Below, piece by piece: positions 9,455 to 18,041 of a DNA stretch of 64,000 nucleotides. The position numbers and the translations under genes were made by a program. Within the stretch, counting starts at the first letter, position 1. Each line of letters begins with the position of its first letter. Origin of the DNA: Deinococcus psychrotolerans (GTDB lineage Bacteria; Deinococcota; Deinococci; Deinococcales; Deinococcaceae); NCBI RefSeq assembly GCF_003860465.1, contig NZ_CP034183.1, positions 310,001 to 374,000 of the forward strand, in the 5' to 3' direction. Below the pieces are notes generated by a model that saw nothing but the letters and a program-made list of their open reading frames with translations, made no database searches and had not been told where the DNA came from.

Positions 9455-11596
9455 ATGACCACCACCTTTTTTGTCGGCCCGGTCGGCCAAGATGTCGGCC
9501 TGACCAGTTTGGCCCTCGGCCTCGCCCGCGCGTTGTCGCGCAGTGGAGCCAGCGTCGCCTTTCTCAAGCCGATTGCCCAAGACCACAGCGCCGCCGACCG
9601 CAGCACCGTGTTCGCCCGCACCTTTTTGCAAACGGTTCCCGACCCCTTGCCCCGTGCCCACGCCGAAATGCTGCTGGGCAGAGAAGACAGCGATGACCTG
9701 TTAGAAGAAATAGTGGCGCTGGCCGAACAAGCCCGCAGCGGCGCGGACATCGTGGTGGTGGAGGGGCTCAACCTCAGCGGCGGCAACAGCTATGCGGGCG
9801 GCCTCAACGCTCTGATCTCGCGCACGCTGGGGGCCGAGGCGGTCTTGGTGGCCTCTATGCGCGGCCTGGACACCGGCATGGGAGCGGGAGCGCTGGGCGA
9901 CAGCTTAGAGATCACCGCCCGCGACTACGACCGCTCGGACGGTGGCGGGCTGGCGGGTCTGATTCTCAACCACGTGCCGCTGGGCACCGACTTCGGCGCG
10001 GCGCTGGCCGAGTTGCGCCGCCACGCGCCGAGTCTGGCGGGCGGCAAGTTGCCGCTGCTGGGCGTGGTGGGTGAGCAGACCGAGTTGTACGCGCCGCGCA
10101 CCGGCGACGTGGCCCGCACGCTGGGGGCCGTTATTCTCAACGAAGGTGAACTCAATACCCGCCGCGTGATCAGCACGGTGGTTTCGGCTCGCAGCGCACC
10201 CTACGTGGCCGACTTGCTGCGGCCCGGCGCACTGGTGGTGGCTCCCGGCGACCGCGAAGACATCGTAATGGCCGCCAGCCTGGCGCACCTCTCCGGCGTG
10301 CCGCTGGCGGGCCTGCTGCTCACGGCGGACAGCGCTCCCGACGACTCGATTGCCCGGCTGTGCCGCTCGGCGCTCAGCGGGTCGATGCCGGTGCTGCAAG
10401 TGGCGGCCAACACCTACACCACCGCCGGACGCCTGACCCAGATGGAGCGCAAGATCCCGTTGGACGACTTGGAACGCTTGGAGCGCACCCTGGAATTTAT
10501 GGCCGACCGCCTCGACATTCAGCCGCTCAAGGGGCTGCTGAGCGGCACTGCTCCGCTGCGCGAACGCCGCATGACCCCGCCTGCTTTTCGGCACTACCTG
10601 GTCGAGCAGTCCCGAGCCGCCGCCAAGCGGGTGGTGTTGCCGGAAGGTGACGAGCCGCGCACCATCAAGGCCGCCGTGATCTGCCACGAAAAAGGCATCG
10701 CCCGCTGCGTGCTGCTGGCTCCTCCCGAGCGGGTGCGGGCGGTGGCCGAGGCGCAGGGCGTGACGCTGCCGCCCGAGCTGGAAATTTTAGACCCCGAAAC
10801 GGTGCGTGGGCGCTACGTCGCGCCGATGGTGGAGCAGCGCCGCAGCAAGGGTCTGACCGAGCCGATGGCTGAGGCGCAACTCGAAGACAACGTGGTGCTG
10901 GGCACCATGATGCTGTCGCTGGGTGAAGTGGACGGCTTGGTGTCGGGCGCAGTCCACACCACCGCCAACACCGTGCGGCCCGCGCTGCAACTCATCAAAA
11001 CTGCGCCGGGAGCGGCTCTGGTCAGCTCCATCTTTTTTATGCTGATGCCCGAACAGGTGCTGGTCTACGGCGACGCGGCCATCAATCCCAACCCCAATGC
11101 GCAGGAACTGGCTGACATCGCCATTCAATCGGCGGACTCGGCAGCCGCCTTCGGGATCGAGCCGAGAATCGCCATGCTCAGCTACTCCACTGGCACGTCC
11201 GGCTCGGGCGAGGACGTCGAAAAGGTGGCCGAGGCGACCCGCTTGGTCAAAGAGCGTCGCCCCGACCTCAACGTGGACGGCCCGCTGCAATACGACGCGG
11301 CCAGCGTGCTGAGCGTCGGCCAGCAAAAGGCTCCCGGTTCCAGCGTGGCAGGCCGCGCCACCGTCTTTATTTTCCCCGATCTCAACACTGGCAACACCAC
11401 TTACAAAGCGGTGCAGCGAAGCGCAGGCGTGGTGGCGGTGGGGCCCATGCTTCAGGGCCTGCGCAAGCCGGTCAACGACCTCTCGCGCGGCGCACTGGTG
11501 GACGATATCGTTTACACCATCGCGCTGACGGCCATTCAAGCGGCGCAGGTCAGCAAAGCAGGGGAGACGGCGACTGAACTTCCCGGAGGTGGGTGA
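9455..11596 (+). CDS. pta: Phosphate acetyltransferase (long form: AAA/DRTGG plus PTA domain)
   Basis: This 713-residue enzyme transfers acetyl groups between CoA and phosphate. Domain order is an N-terminal dethiobiotin-synthase-like P-loop domain (residues 1-200), a middle DRTGG domain (about 210-350) and the C-terminal PTA catalytic domain from about 380. The catalytic domain shows VVLPEGDEPRT, VSGAVHTTANTVRPALQ and the STGTSGSG phosphate-binding loop. Length equals the E. coli long form. The P-loop is degenerate (GPVGQDVGLTS, no GKS/T), suggesting a structural or regulatory role. Start ATG 9455 has GAGG 8 nt upstream, with TTAAACT as a possible -10. No acetate kinase gene is adjacent. Its last bases overlap the next start (GTGA). 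Confidence 0.95.
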   Translation: MTTTFFVGPVGQDVGLTSLALGLARALSRSGASVAFLKPIAQDHSAADRSTVFARTFLQTVPDPLPRAHAEMLLGREDSDDLLEEIVALAEQARSGADIVVVEGLNLSGGNSYAGGLNALISRTLGAEAVLVASMRGLDTGMGAGALGDSLEITARDYDRSDGGGLAGLILNHVPLGTDFGAALAELRRHAPSLAGGKLPLLGVVGEQTELYAPRTGDVARTLGAVILNEGELNTRRVISTVVSARSAPYVADLLRPGALVVAPGDREDIVMAASLAHLSGVPLAGLLLTADSAPDDSIARLCRSALSGSMPVLQVAANTYTTAGRLTQMERKIPLDDLERLERTLEFMADRLDIQPLKGLLSGTAPLRERRMTPPAFRHYLVEQSRAAAKRVVLPEGDEPRTIKAAVICHEKGIARCVLLAPPERVRAVAEAQGVTLPPELEILDPETVRGRYVAPMVEQRRSKGLTEPMAEAQLEDNVVLGTMMLSLGEVDGLVSGAVHTTANTVRPALQLIKTAPGAALVSSIFFMLMPEQVLVYGDAAINPNPNAQELADIAIQSADSAAAFGIEPRIAMLSYSTGTSGSGEDVEKVAEATRLVKERRPDLNVDGPLQYDAASVLSVGQQKAPGSSVAGRATVFIFPDLNTGNTTYKAVQRSAGVVAVGPMLQGLRKPVNDLSRGALVDDIVYTIALTAIQAAQVSKAGETATELPGGG

Positions 11597-12087
11597 ACGG
11601 CCCGGTTCTCCTGCGGCTGATTCTGGAGCAGGGTGAACGCTGGGTCATCTGGAAACCGGGTGATTTGAGCGCCGATGTGCTGGTCTGCCAAGCTGGACGT
11701 CTCGCCGCCTTTACTGACGCTGACGAGGCGCAGATTTGGGCGGCGGCAAAAAACTGGACTTTGACGATAGGAAACACCTGCGATTTCACGGCGGTTCTTC
11801 GGCATCTGCGCGGCGAGCAGCTTCAAGCCGACGCCTCTGCGCTGCTGGGCATCTGGAACTTGAGTATGGATCTGGCCGAGGGTCTTTTGAAGCCCAACCA
11901 CCCGGTGCTGAGCCGCAGCGTCGCCCTTGACCGGCTCCACGACCAACTGACGGCGCTGGCGATGCCTTGGTCGGTGCTTGATCAGCCACCCCAGCGGGCC
12001 GATCTCGACGGCGGCGTGCTGGAACAGTTAACTGCTCAAGCCACTTCGCTTTTCGAGCGGCAGCTCAGCGCCGCGTTGCAGGCCTGA
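11593..12087 (+). CDS. Hypothetical protein translationally coupled to pta
   Basis: The 164-residue reading frame starts at GTG 11593, sharing the GTGA overlap with the pta stop, with GGAGG at 11585-11589 as its ribosome-binding site. I recognise no domain. The N-terminal part (LLRLILEQGERWVIWKPGD) looks like short beta strands, while the C-terminal half is helical. No signal peptide or cysteine cluster is present. The tight coupling suggests a role linked to acetyl-phosphate metabolism, but this is inference only. Confidence 0.7.
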   Translation: MNGPVLLRLILEQGERWVIWKPGDLSADVLVCQAGRLAAFTDADEAQIWAAAKNWTLTIGNTCDFTAVLRHLRGEQLQADASALLGIWNLSMDLAEGLLKPNHPVLSRSVALDRLHDQLTALAMPWSVLDQPPQRADLDGGVLEQLTAQATSLFERQLSAALQA

Positions 12088-12110
12088 GCCGGCGCAGCCT
12101 ACACTCAGGT

Positions 12111-12392
12111 ATGGTCACTGCTATTGTTCTGGTGCAAGCCGAGCGCTCCCTTATCCCCGAAACTGCCGCGCTGCTCGCTCAAGTCAAGCACGTCCGCGAG
12201 GTCTACAGCGTCACCGGCGACTGGGACATCGTGGCGATGCTCAAGTTGCCGAGTTACGACGATCTCGACGACGTGGTCACCGCCCACCTGCGCAAACTCC
12301 CCGGCATCGTCAAGACCCAGACCATGCTGGCCTTCCGCGCTTACAGCGAAACGGCGCTGGATGAGGGTTTCGGGATCGGTTTAGACGGCTAA
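12111..12392 (+). CDS. Stand-alone Lrp/AsnC ligand-binding (RAM) domain protein
   Basis: This 93-residue protein corresponds to the effector-sensing half of Lrp/AsnC regulators with no helix-turn-helix (AIVLVQAE, then VYSVTGDWDIVAMLKLPSYDDL, then LPGIVKTQTMLAFRAY). Such single-domain proteins form rings and bind amino acids or similar ligands; they may modulate full-length Lrp proteins. TACACT (12100-12105) lies 5 nt before the ATG, so it is probably leaderless and independent of the pta transcript. Confidence 0.88.
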   Translation: MVTAIVLVQAERSLIPETAALLAQVKHVREVYSVTGDWDIVAMLKLPSYDDLDDVVTAHLRKLPGIVKTQTMLAFRAYSETALDEGFGIGLDG

Positions 12393-12398
12393 AAAAGG

Positions 12399-12431
12399 TG
12401 AGACGCTGCTGAGACGCTTCCCCGCCAGACT
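12399..12431 (+). promoter_or_regulatory. Tandem 11-bp-period direct repeat plus -10 box (candidate SARP operator and promoter)
   Basis: TGAGACGC occurs at 12399-12406 and again at 12410-12417, a period of exactly 11 bp, followed after 8 bp by CAGACT (12426-12431). SARP regulators are known to bind heptamer repeats of 11-bp period placed about 8 bp before the -10. A SARP-type gene begins about 2 kb downstream, and the same arrangement recurs at 17630-17662. The predicted target is the lipoprotein gene at 12506. A weaker TGAGTCGC copy lies at 12441-12448. Confidence 0.65.
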
Positions 12432-12505
12432 GAGTGCACTTGAGTCGCTAGCGGAGCACAGGGCTCCGAACTGCGCCGCGCTTGAGAAAGGAAGGGAAAC
12501 CGAAA

Positions 12506-14401
12506 ATGAAACGTCTCGCGTCACTTTTGTTTGTGCTGCCCACCCTGCTGCTGGCCTGCGGCGGCCCCGCTGCGCCCAAGCCTCAACCTGGCCCTGGCCC
12601 TGGGCCTAATCCCGGCCCAATCAATTCGGTGGCGCGGGTCGAGATCAATTCGGCGTCGTTGGTGTTTGAAAACGGCAAAGCGGGTCAGCAGATCATTGCT
12701 CAAGCTTTCGACGCAAAGGGCAATGTCGTGAATACCCCGATCAGCTATCAGTCGAGTAAGCCTGACGTGATCGCGGTAGACGCCAGTGGACAGGCGGCGG
12801 CCAAAAGCGTGGGCAGCAGCCAGATCGTGGCGGTGGCGGGCGGGGTGCGCTCCAGTCCGGCCATCGCGGCCAGCGCCATTTTGGCGGACAACGTGGTCAG
12901 GATTCCTGACAGCAAAGTGGTCGGTGCGCCGCAGTTTGCCGAGGGGGTGACGCCGTTTAGCGTGGGCAGCACCTACACGGTGGTGCTGAAAGAGGTGTCG
13001 CCCACCGCTGGCAAACTGTGGTTCAGCAAAGCGCCCAACGGGATGACGGTGCAGGGCAAGGTGCTGTCCAGCCGCCCAGTGGCCAGCGGCACCGAGGTCA
13101 CGCTGGAAATCGTGCCGATCAGCGACGTGTTCAAAGACATGAGCATCAGTGAGGACATAGCAGTCAAGGCCGAGGAAGTGGAGTTCGGTGCCGCCACCAA
13201 GGCCGCTTACACCATCACCCGTCAGGCCGACGACACCTTCGTGTTCACGCCCAAAGACACCAACGCGCTGTCCGGCAACCTCGCGCCGCTGAGCTTTAAC
13301 GTGGGCCCGTTTAGCTGCGACGGTTCGCTGCCCGACGCGGCTTTTAATCTCGGCACGCCCAGTTTCACCTTGAACCCCGGCAGTCCGCAGTGGAATTTCG
13401 TCTGGCAAACGCCGCTGCCCGCCATTCCCTTTATCACCGATGGGCGGGCAGGCAGGCTGAAGGTGCTCTTCACCGCCACACCTACGCTGACCGTCCGCAG
13501 CGGCAACCACAGCATCACTGGCAATTTCAACAACCAATCGGTGACGTGCCGCTACAGAGACGACGTGCGGGTGGGGTTTTCTGCCTTCGGTCTGGGCTTC
13601 GCGGCCCGCATGAAACCCGGCGTCACTCTGGGCGGCAGTTTCGGGGCGGGCACCCGCACTTTGTCGGCAGTGGGCAGCGTCAGCAGCAATATCCGGGTGG
13701 GCTTTGATTGCCGCGCTCCGAGTGGCTGCACCACTTTGTCGCAGGGCAGCCTGGGCACGGTACGAGGAGCAGTCTCGTTTGGCGGAACGGGCGACCTCGC
13801 CGGAACCCTGCGCGATTTCAAGGCGGGTGTCTTCATGGACGCGGGCGTGGAAGTTCAGACTCCCATCAAGACCTTCGATTTGATCCGCTTTACCGAAGGC
13901 TACCGGATCAACACCGATTTCGCGCCGCTGGCGACCCAAATCAGCAGCGGCAATCCCAGCGACTACAAGATGGGACTGTATGCCAAAGTTGATCCGTTTT
14001 CGCTCATCAAAGATCTGGTCAAGTTTGCGATTGGGGTCAATGTCGGCGGCCTGCCCGATATCAATTTGGAAGAACAAACTTTGCAGTCACCGCTGATCAA
14101 GAGCCTGAATCTCAACGCTGCTAAAACGCAGGTGATAGTCAATATGGACGCCAGCCGCCTGAATTTCTACACCCTGGTGGCTCCATTCAGCCTCGGCTAC
14201 AACGTTAAAAAAGTGCGCTTGATCGAGAAGTCGGCAGGCGGCACCCTGACCACGCTGGCAGACGTGACGCCCATCTCCGGCGCGGCTTCGGTGACGCTGA
14301 ATATTCCCGCCAGCGCCGACCTGGAACGCCTGTACATCACCTTGATTCCCAACGTGTTGGATCAGCTTCCGGTGGGGACGGTGAAGGTGACGGGCCAATA
14401 A
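12506..14401 (+). CDS. Lipoprotein with N-terminal bacterial Ig-like (Big_2-type) domain
   Basis: ATG 12506 gives 631 residues. It begins with a lipoprotein signal peptide (MKRLASLLFVLPTLLLAC, lipobox LLAC), then a Pro-Gly linker, then a Big_2-like domain at about residues 38-115. That domain shows VARVEINSASLVF, then SSKPDVIAVDASGQ and SVGSSQIVAVAGG. The remaining 500 residues are beta-rich and unrecognised, with several cysteines near residues 275-420. The protein should be anchored at the cell envelope. It is preceded by the tandem repeat/-10 at 12399-12431 and separated from the SARP gene by a terminator, so it is probably a regulated target rather than a co-transcribed partner. Function unknown. 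Confidence 0.82.
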   Translation: MKRLASLLFVLPTLLLACGGPAAPKPQPGPGPGPNPGPINSVARVEINSASLVFENGKAGQQIIAQAFDAKGNVVNTPISYQSSKPDVIAVDASGQAAAKSVGSSQIVAVAGGVRSSPAIAASAILADNVVRIPDSKVVGAPQFAEGVTPFSVGSTYTVVLKEVSPTAGKLWFSKAPNGMTVQGKVLSSRPVASGTEVTLEIVPISDVFKDMSISEDIAVKAEEVEFGAATKAAYTITRQADDTFVFTPKDTNALSGNLAPLSFNVGPFSCDGSLPDAAFNLGTPSFTLNPGSPQWNFVWQTPLPAIPFITDGRAGRLKVLFTATPTLTVRSGNHSITGNFNNQSVTCRYRDDVRVGFSAFGLGFAARMKPGVTLGGSFGAGTRTLSAVGSVSSNIRVGFDCRAPSGCTTLSQGSLGTVRGAVSFGGTGDLAGTLRDFKAGVFMDAGVEVQTPIKTFDLIRFTEGYRINTDFAPLATQISSGNPSDYKMGLYAKVDPFSLIKDLVKFAIGVNVGGLPDINLEEQTLQSPLIKSLNLNAAKTQVIVNMDASRLNFYTLVAPFSLGYNVKKVRLIEKSAGGTLTTLADVTPISGAASVTLNIPASADLERLYITLIPNVLDQLPVGTVKVTGQ

Positions 14402-14416
14402 CCCCCGCCCCCAGCG

Positions 14417-14463
14417 CCGCGCGTGGAGGAGACTTTGCTCTCTTCTCCACGCGCGGCTTCTTT
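14417..14463 (+). terminator. Intrinsic terminator after the lipoprotein gene
   Basis: CCGCGCGTGGAG (14417-14428) pairs perfectly with CTCCACGCGCGG (14445-14456), extended inward by a G-U and further pairs, and is followed by a T-rich CTTCTTT. It lies 15 bp after the lipoprotein stop and before the SARP-gene promoter. Confidence 0.8.
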
Positions 14464-14481
14464 AGCACTAAAATCTAAAGC

Positions 14482-17400
14482 GTGCTTGAATTTCACTTGC
14501 TGGGCAGTCCAAAGGTGCTGATCGGTGCTCAGACCTTTGAAGTGCGGCCCAGCAAACCCGCCGCGCTGCTGTTTTACTTGGTGATTCAGGGAAGCTGGGT
14601 CAGCCGCGACGCGCTGGCCGAGCTGCTGCTTCCTGAAGCGGGCGAGCAGCAGGCCCGTCACAACTTGCGGCTCAATCTCTCCAGAGCGCTCAAATTGCCC
14701 TGGGCGCGGGGCGTAGAGGTCGAATCCTCCCGGCTGCGTTTTGCCGCACGCACCGACGTGGCCGAGGTCGAGCGGGCCGCTGAGGAGCGCGAGTTCGAGC
14801 AGGTGATCTCGCTTTATCACTCGCCGCTGCTCTCCGGCTTTCCGCTGATTCACCTTCCCGCGCTCGCGGCCTGGGCCGAAGAAGAACGCGCCCGCATCGA
14901 GCAGGTGTTTTTGGAGGCGCTGAGTGGTCGCGCCGATCAGCTCCGCAGTGCCGGACGCAGCCGTGAGGCGCTGGACTGCTTGGAGCAGCGCCTTGTGCGC
15001 GAACCCCTTTCGGAACGGACTCTTCAGGCCGCTCTGTCGCTGTGTCTGAGCCTCGAAGACCGCGAACGTGGCGTGCGGCTCTATGCCCGCTTTGCACAGG
15101 AACTGCTCACAGAAACCCAGCTTGAGCCGCTGCCGCCTACCTGGGCGCTGGTGGAAGCGCTGCGGCGCGGATCAAAGGCCTTGCCCCGCGCTGCGCCGCT
15201 GCCCGCTTCGCTGCAAAGCTCAGCGCATCTGGTGGGCCGCGCCGCCGAACGCGCCCGCTTGCGCTCCGCTTTGCCGGGGTGGGTGCTGCTCAGCGGTGAG
15301 GCGGGGGTGGGCAAAAGCCATTTGCTGCGCGACGCTTTGCCGCAGGCCCGCTTCTTAAGTGGTGTGGAGGGCCTATCTGGGGTGCCGTACCATCCGCTGA
15401 TCGCGCATCTGCGCCGCGAGCCGCTGCCGGACGTGGGCGCTTATACCCAAGATTTGGCACGGGTGTTGCCAGAACTGTCGTCACACTTGCCCCCGCTGCT
15501 CGATCCGCACACGGCACGCTTGCGTCTTCTCGAAGCGCTGGCCCGCGCCCTGACCGCTGACAGCAGACCTATAGTCCTCGATGACGCCCAGTGGGCCGAC
15601 GACGCCACCTTGGAGTGGCTGAGTTATGTGCGTGAGCGCCCCGCCCTCTCGGTGGTGATCGCTTACCGGCGAGAAGAGCAGCACACACTCAGCCGCTGGC
15701 TGGGGCCCTGGCGCTCGGGAGCGCTCGAACTCCCGCTCGAACCGCTGAGTCAAGACGACCTCGGCGAGTGGCTCAGAAGCTTGATCGACCGGCCAGATGT
15801 GCCGCACCACTTCGCCGCTTGGCTGCACCGGCACAGCGGCGGCCATCCGCTGTACGCCTTAGAAACGCTGCGGTCTTTATTTGAAGCGGGCGTGCTGCGC
15901 TTTGGTCAACATGACTGGCACACTGACCTCGATCAGCGCACCAAGGATTACGCCGAGTTGCCGCCGCCGCCCAAGTTGCGTCAACTGGTGCAGGCCCGCT
16001 TGGAGCGTTTACCGTTGCCGGTTCAGCGGCTTTTAGAAGCGCTCAGTGTGCTGGGCGATGTGGGCGCGGCGGCGCAGCGGCCCCTGCTCGGCACACTGCT
16101 GCACCTGAGCGAATTGGAGGTGCTCGACGGTGTTGAAGCTGCTCAAGCGGCGGCGCTGCTGCGCCAAGACCAAGGAGCGGCGGGCGAAGACTTGGGCTTG
16201 TCGTTTGCCCACGATCTGCTGCGCCAAGCGATCTCCGCCGCGCTTTCGCCGGCACGTCGGCGGTATTTGCACGCAGGCGCGGCGGCGTGGTTGGAGCAGC
16301 GACCGGCGCAGTGGCAGATGGAGAATCTGAGCGCAGTGATCGCCCGCCACTGGGAGCAAGCTGGGCAGCCGGAAAACAGTTGGCCCGCTAAGGTGCGCTG
16401 GGCCGAAGAATTGCAAAGTCGGGGGCAGTACGCGGCGGCCTCTGAACTCTGGCGCGGCCTGCTGGCTGCGTTTCCCGCCGCTCACCCGCTCGAGTGTCAA
16501 ACCCGTGTGCTGCTGGGCCGGTTGCTGCTGTGGGAAAATTTGGATGAGGGCAGCCAGCAACTGCTGACCGCCTTAGATTTGCTTTCCCAAGACGGAGACG
16601 GAGCCGAAGAAGCAGGCGAGCATCAAGCCGCCCTCCTCAAGCTTGAGGCCCAGATCGGCTTATCGGAGCTGGCACTTTATTGGGGAGACGTTCCCCAAGC
16701 GCGGCAGTGGCTGGCCGCCGCTACCGAGCAAGTGGAGAGACTCGAAACCGCAGGCCAGCGCTTGCCGCCGCCGCTCGCCCAGTCTTTGACCGAGCAGCGC
16801 ATCGAAACCGGCTTTCGGGGCGGCGCGTTTAGCGAGGTGCAGCGTCTTTTGGCGGCTGAAGCAGCGCCCTGGCCCATGCTCAGGGTCTATCAAGCGCATT
16901 TGGATTTCTATGCGGGGCGCTACCGCCGCGCCGCTCAAACTTTGGCGGCTTTGCTGAAGCGGTTTCCTGAGCTGGCCCATGTTCAGACTTTGGAAGCGGA
17001 CTTGGGACTGTGTCACGTCTTTTTGGGCGACCTTGCCGCAGGCCGCGCAGCGCTGACCGCCAGCCTCGAGCGCACAAGCAACCTGCACGCCCTGACGCTC
17101 GGCCACTCCAATATGGGCTTACTTGAACTTTACGCTGGCCGCTTGCCTGAGGCCCAGCAGCACCTGGCGCAGGCCGCCGCCCTCGCCCGGCAGATCAATT
17201 CCAATACTTACCTGGCCGACGTGCTGCACCGCCAAGCGGGAATCCACTTTGTGAGCGGCGACTGGGGCGCGGTCTTTGCTCTTTTACATGAGGCCCACGC
17301 ACTGATGCAGGCGGTAGGCGACCCTTTTCGGCAGATGTACGTGGGCTGCGTTTATGCTGCGTTGCTGGCTTTCCAAGGCCGCGAAGCGCAGGCGCGGGCG

Positions 17401-17625
17401 CTGCTGAGCGCTTATTCGCTGAGCGCGGACACGCCTCTAATGGCCCGGATGTTTTATCACCGCGCTTATGCGGCGCTGTATTTGGTGTCGGGCCGAGCAC
17501 ATTTGGCAGGCCCGCACAGCCGGGCAGACGTCGGGCTGGCCCGCGCCGCCGAGTTTCAATACGAGCTTGAGCATGCCCAGCGCTTGTCGGATCAAATCGC
17601 GGCGGCCCTGACGCACCGACCCTAA
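14482..17625 (+). CDS. SARP-type transcriptional regulator: winged helix, BTAD, AAA ATPase and TPR repeats
   Basis: This 1047-residue protein starts at GTG 14482, 7 nt after TAAAAT (14469-14474), so it is probably leaderless. Residues 1-95 resemble an OmpR-type winged helix (FHLLGSPKV, then RPSKPAALLFYLV). Residues 96-245 match a bacterial transcriptional activator domain. A STAND/AAA-like ATPase follows, with Walker A GEAGVGKS at 272-279 and a Walker B-like IVLDDAQWADD near 364-374. The C-terminal half is rich in TPR-like helical pairs. Similar AfsR-like proteins activate promoters with 11-bp-period heptamer repeats, using ATP binding and TPRs for signal input. Matching repeats stand in front of both flanking genes but not in front of this gene. 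Confidence 0.9.
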   Translation: MLEFHLLGSPKVLIGAQTFEVRPSKPAALLFYLVIQGSWVSRDALAELLLPEAGEQQARHNLRLNLSRALKLPWARGVEVESSRLRFAARTDVAEVERAAEEREFEQVISLYHSPLLSGFPLIHLPALAAWAEEERARIEQVFLEALSGRADQLRSAGRSREALDCLEQRLVREPLSERTLQAALSLCLSLEDRERGVRLYARFAQELLTETQLEPLPPTWALVEALRRGSKALPRAAPLPASLQSSAHLVGRAAERARLRSALPGWVLLSGEAGVGKSHLLRDALPQARFLSGVEGLSGVPYHPLIAHLRREPLPDVGAYTQDLARVLPELSSHLPPLLDPHTARLRLLEALARALTADSRPIVLDDAQWADDATLEWLSYVRERPALSVVIAYRREEQHTLSRWLGPWRSGALELPLEPLSQDDLGEWLRSLIDRPDVPHHFAAWLHRHSGGHPLYALETLRSLFEAGVLRFGQHDWHTDLDQRTKDYAELPPPPKLRQLVQARLERLPLPVQRLLEALSVLGDVGAAAQRPLLGTLLHLSELEVLDGVEAAQAAALLRQDQGAAGEDLGLSFAHDLLRQAISAALSPARRRYLHAGAAAWLEQRPAQWQMENLSAVIARHWEQAGQPENSWPAKVRWAEELQSRGQYAAASELWRGLLAAFPAAHPLECQTRVLLGRLLLWENLDEGSQQLLTALDLLSQDGDGAEEAGEHQAALLKLEAQIGLSELALYWGDVPQARQWLAAATEQVERLETAGQRLPPPLAQSLTEQRIETGFRGGAFSEVQRLLAAEAAPWPMLRVYQAHLDFYAGRYRRAAQTLAALLKRFPELAHVQTLEADLGLCHVFLGDLAAGRAALTASLERTSNLHALTLGHSNMGLLELYAGRLPEAQQHLAQAAALARQINSNTYLADVLHRQAGIHFVSGDWGAVFALLHEAHALMQAVGDPFRQMYVGCVYAALLAFQGREAQARALLSAYSLSADTPLMARMFYHRAYAALYLVSGRAHLAGPHSRADVGLARAAEFQYELEHAQRLSDQIAAALTHRP

Positions 17626-17629
17626 CGCC

Positions 17630-17662
17630 TGAGACGCTCCTGAGACGCGGCCCATTTAGGCT
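17630..17662 (+). promoter_or_regulatory. Second tandem 11-bp-period direct repeat plus -10 box
   Basis: TGAGACGC at 17630-17637 and 17641-17648 (period 11 bp) is followed after exactly 8 bp by TAGGCT (17657-17662), which sits 5 nt before ATG 17668. The 19-bp core TGAGACGCTNCTGAGACGC is shared with 12399-12417, with one variable base. It begins 5 bp after the SARP gene stop. I read it as a regulator-activated leaderless promoter. Confidence 0.7.
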
Positions 17663-17667
17663 GGGCC

Positions 17668-17874
17668 ATGCCTTCACCGCCCCGACCGACACGCCTCGCT
17701 TATGTGCTGCGGCTGATTTGGGTCGCCGGACAGTGGCAGATCAGTTTGCAAAATGTCCGCACCGAAGAAAAACTGCTCTTCGAGGACTTGGCCGCTTTGC
17801 TGCGTTACCTCGAACACCTGCGGCTTGACGAGTTGCCGCGTGACGATTTACCCCGTGAAGGTGGACTGCGTTGA
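17668..17874 (+). CDS. Small protein downstream of the SARP regulator, candidate target
   Basis: This is a 68-residue protein with a basic N-terminus (MPSPPRPTRLAYVLRLIWV) and a core reading GQWQISLQNVRTEEKLLFED followed by LAALLRYLEHLR. The core suggests a short beta-hairpin and a helix. I recall short proteins of this pattern (strand, R-T-x-E-x-x-x-F, helix) accompanying SARP/BTAD regulators in other phyla, but cannot verify it here. The ATG lies 5 nt after TAGGCT, so the message would be leaderless, and the tandem repeat at 17630-17648 would place it under the regulator encoded just upstream. Function unknown. Confidence 0.7.
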   Translation: MPSPPRPTRLAYVLRLIWVAGQWQISLQNVRTEEKLLFEDLAALLRYLEHLRLDELPRDDLPREGGLR

Positions 17875-17938
17875 AGCGTGGCCCTGTTTGTGCTTAGTCC
17901 AAGTTCTGCGCCGCTTGGTCTCTGCGTAGCCTGTATCC

Positions 17939-17968
17939 TTGCCTCGCCTTGCCCGAGCAAGTTAGAAT
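17939..17968 (+). promoter_or_regulatory. Sigma70-type promoter of efp
   Basis: TTGCCT (17939-17944) and TAGAAT (17963-17968) are separated by 18 bp. The transcript would carry a leader of about 65 nt before the efp ATG, unlike the many leaderless genes nearby. Confidence 0.6.
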
Positions 17969-18041
17969 ACCGGCTGCTGCCGGGGAGCGCTGTCAGCCCT
18001 GAGTGGGCTCAAGCGTTCCCGGCTGAAGGAGAGCAAGACAA

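Noticed and set aside
12521..14077. Long minus-strand open frame (518 codons) opposite the Ig-like lipoprotein gene
   Set aside because: It is the mirror of a GC-rich coding strand: His/Arg/Gln-rich with no domain, no ribosome-binding site, and a clear lipoprotein gene on the other strand.
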